This document shows positions 27,101 to 36,829 of a stretch of DNA of 64,000 nt, piece after piece. The position numbers and the translations under genes are program-made. Position 1 is the stretch's first letter. Every line of letters begins with the position of its first letter. A model generated the notes under the pieces. The model did not search any database and had not been told where the DNA came from. It saw nothing but the letters and a program-made list of their open reading frames with translations. Source of the stretch: Acheta domesticus (lineage: Eukaryota > Arthropoda > Insecta > Orthoptera > Gryllidae); contig JAHLJT010000631.1 in assembly GCA_031308135.1 (NCBI GenBank), positions 263,270,925 to 263,334,924 of the forward strand. Direction: 5' to 3'.

Positions 27101-30100
27101 CTTTGTGGGTTAGCAAGGAATACCTCAGTAATCATTTTTACTTTCCCATATACGTACATATACACGGAATGATATACGTAGTATAGGGAGAGTTATGTAA
27201 TGCTGCGCGAAAAAATGGCCAATTTTCGGCGGAAAAAAATAAATTACCGGGCCGTGAAAACGAATAAGTGGATAAAACCAGTTGCTAAATTAAGAAAAAA
27301 AAATCCCCTAACACGTGGTGTAGCCAGAAACCCTGTTTTCTAGGTCCTTGATACCGAAAACCCACTTGAAAGGAAACCGTCCGTCTGTCTATCCGTCTGT
27401 GAACACTGCTAGCGCCTAAACCATACGTACGATTTATTCCAAAATGGATATTCTCCAGTCGATCTGATTCTAGTCGAAGCTTTGAGATTTTGAAAAAGAT
27501 TCTTCAAAATTTGGGGGTCTTTTATATGAAGCCCCCCGGCGATTTTCAAAATTTTCTCAAAAACTTTCTTAAATTTCTTGTATGAATAGAGCAAAATACA
27601 CTTTTTATCATGGCATAGGTCCGATTTTCAAGTACAGCTCTGAATTTTCGAAAATTGTGAAAGTTTGAATTTTTTTCGGCGTCTTTCTCCGACTACAAAA
27701 TTGAAGATAGAGATTTTTTCTTCAAATAAAATTTGTTCTGCATATTGAGTTCTTTAATAAAGGTCATGTAACTGTTTTTCAAAATTTTGGTAGTTTTTGT
27801 GCAATATTGCGTGCAATATGTGCAATTTTAAAAAATTACAAAAACAAGATTTTCTCAAAAACGGCTCCAAATTTTTTCTTTAAACTCTTGGTAGGGATAG
27901 TGGTAAATGTACTCTATCAATGACGTAAAAGCCATTTTGGTCTATCGGTTGATTTTTTCAAAAATTACCAAAATGTAAATTTTTTACTTGTCTCTCACGT
28001 CATTAATATTTACATTATCTGCGATTTTTTCACATTATTATATTTACGAGTATATATGCTTTAAATAATGTCAAGTAAAGTTTCTCGAAAACACAACCGT
28101 TTTCTGTGAAAATTAGCTCAAATGTCGGCATTTTCAGAAATGCTCAAACGCCATTTTCTCGTATATGACTGCAATTTTTTTCTTGAAACTTTTCTAACGG
28201 ATAGTGATAATTACACTCTTTAATATGACGTAAAGTTTATTTTGAGTAATTTTTTTGTTTTTTCAAAAATTTTATAAATGTAAATTTTTTGAAAGATTTC
28301 TCACATATTTAATATGCACATTACCAGCAATTTGTAAAGATTATTATATTTGTGAGTGTAAGTGCTTCAAATAACTTCAAATGAAGTATTTTGAAAACTC
28401 GAAACTTTTCTGTGAAAATAAGCTTCAAATTTCGCATTTTTAGTAGTGCTAAAACGCCATTTTCTCTTAAACGGCACACAATTTTTGAAAGAAAATTGCC
28501 ATTTACGGCTATGTTTCTGTGTTCTTTAATATTCTAAAATTAATATTTTCGTTCTACCAATAGGAAACCAAAAAATTAAGAAAATGACCAAAAAAATGTA
28601 CTTTTGGCGGTGATAGATGACAGCTGGCAAGAAAGAGTTTGTGGCAATTCCGAATAGTTAGCGAAGACCCAAAATAGAAAACTAATATGGGAAAGTCTGT
28701 GCCATTCTGTAGCACCACTAGTTGTCCTTTTTTACTTTCCCAACAAGTTAATTTTATCTTCATCAATTCAACAATAACTTCTGCAGAATTAAATCAGTTG
28801 TCTAAAGTGACATTCTTGTTAGACTTTTCAATAGGTTTGCATCCACGAAGCATAGCTTGAGTAGGGTACTACTTTTTTCTCTTCTTGGGTTGGGATCGAC
28901 CGAACAATATTGAGCAATCCATTACAATATTTTGAAAGAAAAACTATTAAATAAATATTTGAGAAAGTCACCCAAGAGTGTTTAAAGAAACACCCGTCTC
29001 ACAGACCACTTACACACTAAGAGAAACAAACAGACTTTCATATGGAAAGGGAAACTACTGGTCTCCGCCACGATATCCAAAAATGACCCTTAAATGCTGA
29101 CCGCTTGCAGAACTAAACACAACACACAGCAGAACTAAACAAAAATCCACAGAGTGATAGAAGAAGCTCAGGGAAGAAGCTACAATGACCGTCAAGGTTC
29201 TCACCCACTCATATCAGCTGTTATTGCATAAACAATTTTCACTTGGTGCCTGTCAGACTGATGTTTCCTTATAAGTGTTAATAATATACATTATATGAAA
29301 GTATTACAGAACAGTTTAGGTTAAAAAGATTGAACATCAATATGTTGTCATGATACTATGTTTTCATAATTCACTAACATAGTTGAAGAAGAAAAAATAC
29401 AATGTAATTTTATGTTTGTTAATATTGAAAGACATGAACTTCATGGTTTCAGAACTTGCTTAGACCAACTAGTTAGTTTTTTTAAAACCAGCTGTGTCCA
29501 ATTCCATATTTCCAAAATCAGGCCACAACTGAATTATTTGTGTACTAAATCCAGCAAAGTTCTAAAACTTAGTTTCAAAACTGGCTTAGTTGAAACAAGT
29601 TTTCCTGTTTTAGACAAAAAACTTTAAAAAAATCTATATTCTTTATATCAGAATATATAATGGAATGAACAATGAATGGCAATAGGTTTTGGTATTTTTT
29701 ACCTTCTCTTCTACTCTGCTTGTAGGAAAACTTCACACCTTTTCTGGGTCCTGATGAAGTTACTTTTCTTGCTTCTCTACATAGTAAATTAGTACTTTTT
29801 ATATGTACTACACTATTATAGTCAAAATCCATGTTTTGGATGTCCTAGATACCAAAAAAGTGTTGTTTTTATTTTTTCTCCTTCCCTCCCCATTTCATCT
29901 CACTGCCCCTCTGTCCTTTACTTCATCCATCTCTCAATTTGCCCCTCAGCCTTCTCCACTCTGGGCAAATATTTTTGTCAGTTGGAAACACTTTTGCTTT
30001 TGTTGGTTCAACTAGTATTGTAATATTACAAAACCTTTGCAAATACTACTAGAATGCTTGTGCAGTTAGTTACTGTTTTTAAGAGGGTAATGTCAGGTTT

Positions 30101-30555
30101 TTCTTGAAATCAAAAAAGTGGGCATAGCCGGTTTTCAAATTCAGACATTTATATGTTAATAGCAGATATATAATAGTGGTTTTCATTTTTTTGTGATTCC
30201 CTTTTCAAGGTTGCCAGCTAGGTACTTTGATCCAGTGACAGAACTTCCATATGCAAACTTACAAGCATTTCGTATACTCCGTGAAGCATATTATCAGCAG
30301 CTTGAAGCAAAGGGTGATCGAACAAATCCTAGTGTTGCACGGTGGATAGAATGGCGCAAAGCTCAACGTGAAAAAAAGACTGCATTTCTTCAGCAACTTG
30401 GTCGTGCAAAAGATCAGCAAGGTACAACGACTGGAGGTACAGCATCAGTTCCTGCTGTAACCACTCCAATTGCCACTTCAGGAGTTAATCCTACAGTTTC
30501 TGGGCCTGTTGCAGCAGCTCTAACAGGTTCATTGTCTGTTCACCAGGGTACATGA
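21000..30555 (+). CDS. VPS72: VPS72 / YL-1, H2A.Z-binding subunit of SWR1/SRCAP and TIP60 complexes
   Basis: Seven coding exons (21000-21139, 21219-21345, 21451-21544, 21612-21794, 21873-22029, 26117-26296, 30210-30555) join in phase at GT/AG sites into 1227 bases, 408 codons plus stop. The start MALAKTRDRRSNAGARMAKL is followed by the acidic block EEEEDEFYKTTYGGF, a basic stretch KKTRKRRVHIML near residue 110, LTQEELLEEAKITEE near residue 165, then TFITFSD near residue 265. The YL1_C signature CPISRLPARYFDPVTELPY begins near residue 289. This order is that of animal YL-1, a nuclear histone chaperone that recognises H2A.Z-H2B and helps load it into chromatin. The protein is somewhat longer than the usual 350-365 residues because of a Thr/Ala/Ser/Val-rich tail after residue 345. 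Introns 5 and 6 of the coding part (about 4 kb each) are full of transposons, but no exon is broken. Identification is firm; exon ends were judged by eye. Confidence 0.96.
21219..21345 (+). CDS. VPS72: VPS72 exon, acidic H2A.Z-binding segment
   Basis: It encodes SEEEAEDEVDSDFSIDENDE and ends VTKAYK, matching the acidic part of the YL-1 N-terminal domain that contacts H2A.Z. The acceptor is TATAG and the donor AAG/GTATT, phase 0. Confidence 0.94.
21451..21544 (+). CDS. VPS72: VPS72 exon, Lys/Arg-rich linker
   Basis: It follows a pyrimidine-rich acceptor ending TTCAG and encodes EPVPVKKVEKPSEAKPKKTR and onward to MLDNY. It ends in phase 1 at a GTAAGT donor. The basic cluster could serve as a nuclear localisation signal. 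Confidence 0.93.
21612..21794 (+). CDS. VPS72: VPS72 exon with LTQEELL motif
   Basis: It encodes ERKSIRRSTAAKSAETLQRL, a run of arginines, then KLTQEELLEEAKITEEENLK, one of the best conserved stretches of YL-1. It ends in phase 1 at GTAAAG. The acceptor is GTGTAG, only about 65 bases after the previous donor, so this intron is very short. Confidence 0.94.
21873..22029 (+). CDS. VPS72: VPS72 exon, end of the YL-1 N-terminal domain
   Basis: It encodes EKFQKMELEKKKTRLVKKT then ITYHS-like ICYHSLIMPLVE. It ends in phase 2 at AAG/GTAAGA. The left arm of a 3.5-kb inverted-repeat transposon begins about nine bases after this donor, leaving the splice site intact. Confidence 0.93.
22845..23160 (-). 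pseudogene. pogo/Tigger-like transposase C-terminus, decayed
   Basis: The minus strand reads ELEHPSSAIFDDYVNIS, then after one frameshift SDILESLTTSQENNEEPNED, EKEEKIERVSSTEE and LEKLKLYIQKNM to a stop. A phenylalanine-Asp-Asp-Tyr-Val stretch followed by a D-I-L-E-S motif and an acidic tail ending in a helix is the usual end of Tigger/jerky-type transposases. A stop lies upstream and the catalytic core is missing. Confidence 0.6.
23648..24276 (+). mobile_element. Possible short pogo-like element
   Basis: The right end, in reverse complement, reads CAGTTGGACCTCCATATAT and the left end CTGTGGAATCTCCATGC, both of the pogo/Tigger pattern. Inside, near 24060, a frame reads KSLNFVKIVNLIKDVDSG, like the first helix of a CENP-B-type DNA-binding domain. 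Everything is decayed, so the boundaries are approximate. Confidence 0.35.
26117..26296 (+). CDS. VPS72: VPS72 exon with TFITFSD motif
   Basis: It encodes a Ser-rich start, then RFEEGKCERTFITFSD and ends KSICPISR across the next junction. The phase 2 entry and exit both fit the neighbouring exons. TFITFSD is the conserved element just before the C-terminal YL1 domain. Confidence 0.93.
26400..27130. other. VPS72: VPS72 intron sequence without a recognised element
   Basis: Plain AT-rich DNA with a short TATAAT-rich tract near 26650. No copy of any other repeat in the window was noticed. Confidence 0.4.
27139..28760 (+). repeat. ACTTTC-hairpin repeat, longest copy, in a VPS72 intron
   Basis: It begins TTTTACTTTCCCATATACG with a hairpin (arms 27140-27147 and 27186-27193), then GTTATGTAATGCTGCGCG, ATAAAACCAGTTGCTAAATT, a CCGTCTGTC tract and then AT-rich half-repeats built from AAAATTTT and CTCAAAAACG. 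The same order recurs at 31265-32010, 38325-38460 and 63015-63600. There is no coding capacity. Class unknown. Confidence 0.7.
28770..30190. other. VPS72: VPS72 intron sequence without a recognised element
   Basis: Short frames only. Two stretches of similar wording (AAAGAAACACCCGTCTCAC at 28983 and AGAGAAACACCGGTCTCAC at 26814) indicate a small shared repeat. Confidence 0.35.
30210..30555 (+). CDS. VPS72: VPS72 last coding exon, YL1_C domain
   Basis: It opens with the YL1_C core LPARYFDPVTELPYANLQAF, then a helical REAYYQQLEAKGDR stretch and a Gln/Lys-rich region. The final part is low in complexity (Thr, Ala, Val, Ser) and ends SVHQGT before TGA. The acceptor is TTCAAG rather than the more common CAG. 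Confidence 0.94.
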
Positions 30556-30721
30556 GATTTTTAGGTTGTGATATATGAGTTGGGTGGAGCAAATGGAAAA
30601 CTCAAATTTTTTATAAGAATGACAATATGTTATAAACTGTCAGTATTTTCACATATGAAATACCTGTTTTAATTTTAAGTGATAAAGTTATGTAAATTAA
30701 ATATATGTAATAAGTGATTTA

Positions 30722-30727
30722 AATAAA
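30722..30727 (+). terminator. VPS72: Polyadenylation signal of VPS72
   Basis: AATAAA lies about 170 bases after the stop codon, and no earlier canonical signal stands out. A transposon-like repeat begins near 30778, so the 3' UTR is probably short. Confidence 0.65.
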
Positions 30728-31264
30728 ATTTGACGCCCTTGAGCCGAACATTCGCTTGCTCACTCACTTTCTCATTATATACAGGGTGAGTCATGTAACT
30801 TTAGTACCTCTTATAACTTTTAGACTGTTGAAGTTTTTGCAGTGCAGTTTTCAGGGATGTGCTTGAGGAAATGGGGCTAATAGATATGTGTATTAATTTC
30901 TTTTTAATCATTTGTATTTTATAAGATATTTGAGGTAACTTTGTTTCTTCAAATTGAACTACGCATATATTTTTTCAGTCTATCATGACTAGTGTAAAAA
31001 GAAGAACCCAATGATATATTTATTGTCATATGTTAGAAAAACATTTTTTTCAGTAATTTTAATTTTTTTGCCACTAGTATTTAATGGCCAAAATATTGAA
31101 TGTAACAGTCCACCACACAACGTCACATGCACTCCACCAGCAAATGCACGTTTGGGAAGGGAAAGGATCTTAGTATTTGAATACACAAAACATATTCCAA
31201 ATATTCATGAAACTGTTGCAGTTTTTTTTCCTGAACTCTGTTTTCCATCCTTCCACATTCTCAA

Positions 31265-32010
31265 ATTTTTACTTTCTCGTATACGTATGTATATATGAAG
31301 TATAGAGAAAGTTATGTAATGATGCGCGAAACAACGATGGATTTTCAGCAGAAAAAGTTTAATTACCGCGCCCTGATAACGAAAAACTGGATAAAACCAG
31401 TTGCTAAATTAAGAAAAAATATTCCCCTAACACATGGTGTAGCCAGAATCCCTCTTTTGTGGGTCTTTGATACCGAAAAACTAAATTAAAACAAAACATC
31501 CGTCTGTCTGTGAACACTACTGGCGCCTAAACCATACGTAGGATTTTTTTCAAATTGAAGAAACCCCTGTCAATCTGACTCGAATTAAAGCTTTGAGATT
31601 TTGAAAAAGATTCTGTCAAATTTGGGGTACTTTACATGAAGCCCCCTGGACATTTTCAAACTTTTCTCAAAAACGCTTCAAATTTTTTCTTTAAATTTCT
31701 TGTAAGAATAGAGTAAAATACACTTATAAAGATAGCATAGGTCCTAATTTCATGGTTAGCTCTGGATTTTCAAAAATTGAAAAAATTTTAATTTTTTTCG
31801 GCTTTTTCCAACAACTACAAAATTAAAAATAGAGATTTTTTCTTCAAATAAAATTTGTTCTCCATAATGAGTTCTTTCTTTATGGTCAATTACATTTTTT
31901 TGGAAATAGCAGTAGTTTTCGCGTAACATTGTGTGCAATATGTACAATTTTTAAAAAAATTACAAAACCAAGATTTTCTCAAAAACGGCTCAAATTTTTC
32001 TTTAAACTTT
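31265..32010 (+). repeat. ACTTTC-hairpin repeat, copy 2 (left part)
   Basis: It starts ACTTTCTCGTATACG and follows the copy at 27139 closely. The copy continues at 33405-33900 after unrelated DNA; about 325 bases of the expected sequence are lost at the junction. Confidence 0.7.
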
Positions 32011-32387
32011 TGTTGTATGACCTGGCTACATTCAATTCATAGTGTAAGAGGTGAGGAGACTTGCAAGGATGAGGTGTGAAGGTGGTGTTGGTAATATGGC
32101 GCGGCTGAAGGAATGTGCGTGGTAAAAGCTATAAGTGTATAAAGAAAATGTGGGGAGGATCGTGGTTAGAACCGAAAGATTCAGAGAATATGGTATGGAA
32201 TAACACATTCCAGAATCCCTCTTTCTTTATATCTTTATATGTTACAATCTTTACATAACTTATATATCACAATCTTTATATATTATATGTAGCAGACAAA
32301 TTGTGAAATAGTCTAGTAGATATTAGTGTAAGCAATCCTTGTACGTAATGTGTATTTATATATTAAAAAAAAATCCGTCTGTTTGTA

Positions 32388-32424
32388 GCCCTGATGAAGG
32401 CTGAATAAAAGCCAAAACTTTGGC
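32388..32424 (+). ncRNA. Decayed hammerhead-like motif (Penelope-type)
   Basis: GCC, then CTGATGA, stem II GGCT/AGCC (32399-32402 with 32410-32413), then AAAAC where GAAAC is expected, then TTT and GGC, which pairs with the first GCC. The G12 to A change would be expected to destroy activity. Compare the better copy at 61951-61992. Confidence 0.5.
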
Positions 32425-32489
32425 AGGTTAAAAATGGTTTTGTTTAATGACCTACTCTCAAGAATCATTCCACAATATTATTAACACAG

Positions 32490-33400
32490 GTCTAGAAATC
32501 AAGCATGTCTAGTTTACAAAGGTGACTACCACACTGTAGTCCATACCTTGGTTTCATAATCTTTACATGTGCCAGCTCCTTGGTGGGGTTCAAGCCGAAA
32601 GTATATCCACCAGTGGTTTTTCTATACCAAAATTTGAATGGTTTTCCTTTTGTGAATTATTTGCAGATGTGTCTTCTAAAGTATGGCATCATTGATTCAT
32701 TCACAGAATGATAATGCACATGAGGCGCAAATCTTTTGAATATGGCGCAGAAAAGTCCAAATCACAAACCACAGTAGCATTTAGTCCACTAGCTGATAAA
32801 CAATATACACTTGGATTTTCTTCTGCACCCGAATCACAATCTGTTATGTCATCAATTGAATTTAGAGGAGGGTACAATGTTTCATTCACACCAAATTTTG
32901 GTATTTCATCATCGTTTGTTTTTAAAATGTTCAAAAGTTCCAACAGTGTTTATAAATGTATAGTGTATGTGTATATACTCTGAATATAAAATGACCACAT
33001 ATTATCATGATGTCCTTCTGGAAGGACGGTTCAAAACATTGAATAACAATTGACAAAAACTTTCAATTGTAATACAACCCCATATAATTTAGTTCATTGT
33101 TTTAACGTGCTATATTAACAGTCTCAGAGTTATTGAAGGCATATGGAAGAAAATATACACACTTATCAAAAACAGGAACAGTCAAATTGTCCATTGTAAA
33201 ATTGCACTTATTTTCAAAATACAGTTTCTCAACAACTGTAAACGATAGCACCAAAATAACTGTGGCAGTGCGTTTCTGACTTAATGTACTTCATATAAAT
33301 ATGTGTCACTGTCAGTTGCAACAATGTATTAATCATGGAAATACATTATTTGAACATTGAGCGGCGGCGGCCTTCCAGAAGGACATCAGGATTATCTGGG
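32490..33400 (-). mobile_element. piggyBac-like transposon relic
   Basis: The right end reads ATTATCTGGG directly before TTAA (33401-33404), the piggyBac target. In reverse complement the terminus is CCCAGATAATCC. Subterminal inverted repeats GATGTCCTTCTGGAAGG lie at 33009 and 33371. The minus strand encodes an acidic N-terminal stretch (32943-32701), then after a shift NESMMPYFRRHICK and KGKPFKFWYRKTTGGYTFGL, matching the family's N-E-x-M x-x-Y x-G-R-H and K-P-x-x-F-G-x-K region. The catalytic part before it is deleted and stops interrupt it. The left terminus is not found. Confidence 0.7.
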
Positions 33401-33404
33401 TTAA

Positions 33405-33900
33405 TATGACGAAAAGTTCAATGTGGGGTATTTTTTTGTTTTTTCAAAAATTATACAAACATAATTTTTTTGGAAAATATTAAGATGCACATTTCCAGCA
33501 ATTTGTAAACGATATTGTATTTGTGAGTTGATGTTCTTCAAAAGAGTTCTAATGATGTTTTTCGAAAACTCAAAAATTGTCAGAGAAAGAGAGCTGCAAA
33601 TTTCGCATTTACATTAGCACTTATAAGTCATTTTCTTAAATACGACTGCAAATTTTTCAAAGAAAATTGCCATTCAGAATGATATTTTAGTGTTCTTTAA
33701 TTTTACTGTTCTATAATACTTCTGTTCTACTATTAGGAAACTGAAAAATTAAGATGTCAAAAAATGTACTTTGGGCGGCGATAGATGACAGCTGACAAGA
33801 GAATGTGGCAAGTCTGAATAGCTAGCTGAGACCAAAGAAATTAGAAAACTAATGTGGGAAAGTCTGTGCCATTGTGTAGCTAGTTTTCTATTACTTAAGG
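33405..33900 (+). repeat. ACTTTC-hairpin repeat, copy 2 (right part)
   Basis: It resumes at AATATGACGAAAAGTT, which aligns with 28220 of the long copy, and ends near the same GTGGGAAAGTCTGTGCCATT segment as that copy. This shows that the piggyBac relic inserted at a TTAA within the repeat. Confidence 0.7.
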
Positions 33901-34510
33901 ATTGAAAATACAGATTTGCCATAAGTCGTAGGTATTGAAATGTGAATGTTTGTTATTTCAATTTCATTTAAAGGGGTGTCATACCACAGGATGTTAATGA
34001 GATCTTGAAAGCTAAACACGAGAATAAATCATTAAAATTGTACAAAGAATACTGCGTATTTTCAACAAATAGTTTTATTGTCTATTAGAATATGTTAATG
34101 CCCAATGAAAGGAAAAAAATGCGGGAAGATAATGATAATAACTAAAAAAAAATAGAGTCAAAAAATACTAAATAAAGAATGGAAAGCAGAGTTCAGAAAA
34201 AAATTGCAACAGTTTTCTCAATATTTGGAATATGTTTCATATCTTCAAATACTAAGATCCCTTCCCTTCACCAAGCGCGGTTCATTGGTGGAGTACTGCA
34301 TGACCTTGTGTGGTGGACTGTTACATTGAAAATATCAATTAAACTCTAGTCAAATCAAAATCAAAAAATCAAAATTACTCAAAAAAAATGCTCATCTAAC
34401 ATATGACAATATGTACATCATTGGATTTGTCTTTTTACACTGGTCATGATACACTGAAAAAATATGTATAGTTCCATTTCAAAAAACAAAGTTACCTCAA
34501 ATATCTCTTA

Positions 34511-34659
34511 GGTATCATCCATAAATCATGTAACGCTAAAGGGGGAGGGAGGGGGTCTGAGGAAGCGTTAGCTGCGTTACATAGAGATAGGGAAGTGCGT
34601 TACAAGGGGGAGGGGGGGTATTAAAATACTTGAAATTTATGTAATTTATGGATGGCCTC
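34511..34659. mobile_element. 149-bp Harbinger-like MITE with TTA duplication
   Basis: The ends GGTATCATCCATAAAT and (reverse complement) GAGGCCATCCATAAAT are inverted repeats, flanked by TTA at 34508-34510 and 34660-34662. A G-rich centre contains GGGGGAGGGGGGG. The left arm of the host repeat near 30930 lacks it, which serves as the empty site. Confidence 0.75.
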
Positions 34660-34696
34660 TTAAAATACAAATGATATAATAGAAATAAATACACCT

Positions 34697-36507
34697 GGGT
34701 CATTCCATGCAAAATTTCAGGTTTTCTGACAGTGAGTCTCAGATTTTTTTCATATTTTATTACATTAATCTACTAATGATGAACAGTTAAAAGACAATTT
34801 ATGGAATGAATATCTTCAGCAGTTTAGCAACAATTACGGGTTAAACATGGACGATGACACAATGTACTCAATAATGATAATAATTATGACGTTCATAAAA
34901 TGAATAAAACTTTAAAAACGGGCACACTATTTTGAAGATAAATGATCATATTTTAAGCAGTTGATAATATATTAAGGATTGAGACATTTGTTTATAATAA
35001 AAAATGCTAATAAACAAATACATTTTTCTTCAAAAATAATATTTTCTTTTCTTTCATATTTTACACACTGCAGGAAGAACCAATAAATAACCATTCTGCA
35101 AACTGTCGCGATGGAATCTTAAAAAATGCGTAAGTTATTAAATAAAAAGTATACGCGCATTTTGCTCTTAAGGTTGAAAGTCGCGTGCCTTTGCCCAGCG
35201 CGCGGTGACGCAAGGTCGTAGGCAGTCACCCCCAAGTTCATTCCCTAGGGATATCCATCGATGCCTTCGAAGGGATCCTGACACCAGTTTACAGGCTTAG
35301 TTTTCGCGTGTTACTGTTCAGTGATACATCGTGATAGAAAATGCCAAAGATTGTGAATACGTTTAACAGGCTTTGGTGCTGCAATCCATTCGGACTCGAG
35401 AAGCACAAAAGTCGGGTGGGTAAGAGAAAGATTACAGAGGCGATGCGGAAGAAAATATCGAATTATGTGGTAGGTGAAGCAATATGCGATGTGTCGTCAC
35501 AAAATATCCAAAATGCCCAATGCAGATCTTAGTGACAACTGAAACAGTGAAGTGAAAACGTCAAGTGAAGAGGAGTACGTAATCCCAGGTGTTGCAGAGG
35601 AAGCCACTATCAGTAATGTAAACATTTTGTATCCTCTGGGTCAATCACCATTGTCATTGCGAAAACAAGCCCGAGAGATATCGTACGCAAGGAGAAAGGT
35701 GAGTGCCGTAAATAAAACAGTTTCTGAATTATTTCATGTGAGTACAGAAAGCAATGATGGAGAAGAAATGTTGACACAATTCAAAGAAAAATTTTCAAAC
35801 GTGAAAACAGCTAATGAGAAATACACGATTTTAACGTGTTTACCAAAAAGTTGGAGTGAACAAAAAATAATGGTCGAATTTGGCGTATCTCTTCACGTAG
35901 CTCCTACAGCAAAATTAACACCTGAAGTAGTTTTGCGAAATCCACCATCGCTCGGCGGAGGAAAACTGTAACGCCGAGCGCTGACGAGGAGCGCTGTGGC
36001 GCGGCGGCTCTAGCAGCTGAGACGAGTTCGTTAATGGAGCGCCAGTAAGATACTTTTATTCACAACTTTAAAATCATTCAAGATTCCATGATGAAATGTA
36101 CAGAGTAGCTTGAAAGTAGTTTCAGCAATTTTTCTTCCAAAATTCAAGAATTTAAAAATATTATATTTCCATTTATTGCATTTTTTAGAATTTGTTTACT
36201 TCCTAATTGTTAAAGACTCACGGTAAAAAAAATAGCTTTAGATTAAAATTATCCTTTACATTTCTTCTACAAATGGTGTCACTTTCATATTTTTTGCTTG
36301 TTTGCATATCATCGGAAAAAAATCATAACGGAATGTCTACAGACTGCTAACCTAATATTTCAAGTGCCCATTGTTGCTAAACAATGGATGATGAGACAAA
36401 AATATTGTACCTGGTTCATGCAGGTATCATAATAAGTAAGGTGGCAAAATATTTTTAAATTCTGAGATGTAGTGTCAGATTTCCTACTTTTTTGCATGGA
36501 ATGACCC
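34697..36507 (+). mobile_element. 1.8-kb DNA transposon with 50-bp inverted ends and ACCT duplication
   Basis: Both ends begin GGGTCATTCCATGCAAAA and remain similar for about 45 bases (to a CTCAGA). They are flanked by ACCT at 34693-34696 and 36508-36511. A four-base duplication is typical of Sola-type elements, but the superfamily is my inference. The interior encodes the protein remnant at 35341-35971. Confidence 0.75.
35341..35971 (+). pseudogene. Transposon-encoded protein, N-terminal part, frameshifted
   Basis: The first frame (64 residues) begins MPKIVNTFNRLWCCNPFGLE and stops after VSSQNIQNAQCRS. The second (139 residues) reads SLRKQAREISYARRKVSAVN, FKEKFSNVKTANEKYTILTC and LPKSWSEQKIMVEFGVS. 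A conserved Asn-Pro-Phe, then a Glu-rich loop, then L-P-K-S-W-S with a downstream E-F-G-V is familiar from multicopy insect transposon proteins. The catalytic half is absent, so the copy is defective. It sits between the matching inverted ends of its element. Confidence 0.6.
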
Positions 36508-36829
36508 ACCTATCAATTAGCCCCATTCCCTCATGCACATCCATGAAAACTGCATTGCAATAACTTCAAACATTCAAAAGTTATAAGTGTTACGGATATG
36601 TGACTCAACCTGTATATATACTAGGGTTATGACTTTTTTCAGATGTAAAAGAATGGCAAACGATGGACTTTTTTCCTAAAACTCTTAAAAAATGACTGCC
36701 ATTTTGTTAAATTTTGAAAAAAGCTCCCACGCCTAAGGACATGTGTTAAATTAAAACACCGAAAGGAAATTTAGCTGTGTTTCTTAATAAATATAGTACA
36801 CATAATCGCACATACAAAAAAATAAACAA

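Larger units (their letters stand above)
30778..36622. mobile_element. Composite nest with inverted arms of about 480 bp after VPS72
   Basis: The left arm (30778-31265) starts ACAGGGTGAGTCATGTAAC and is found in reverse complement at the right, split into 36500-36622 and 34180-34510. The split is caused by two later insertions (34511-34659 and 34697-36507). The interior contains the ACTTTC repeat interrupted by a piggyBac relic and by a Penelope-like hammerhead segment. The arm end near the outer edge resembles the ACAGGGTG ends common in insect DNA elements. Confidence 0.7.

Noticed and set aside
30719..30780. Additional VPS72 exon after the last one
   Set aside because: The frame ends with TGA, a poly(A) signal follows, and the next sequence is a dispersed repeat.
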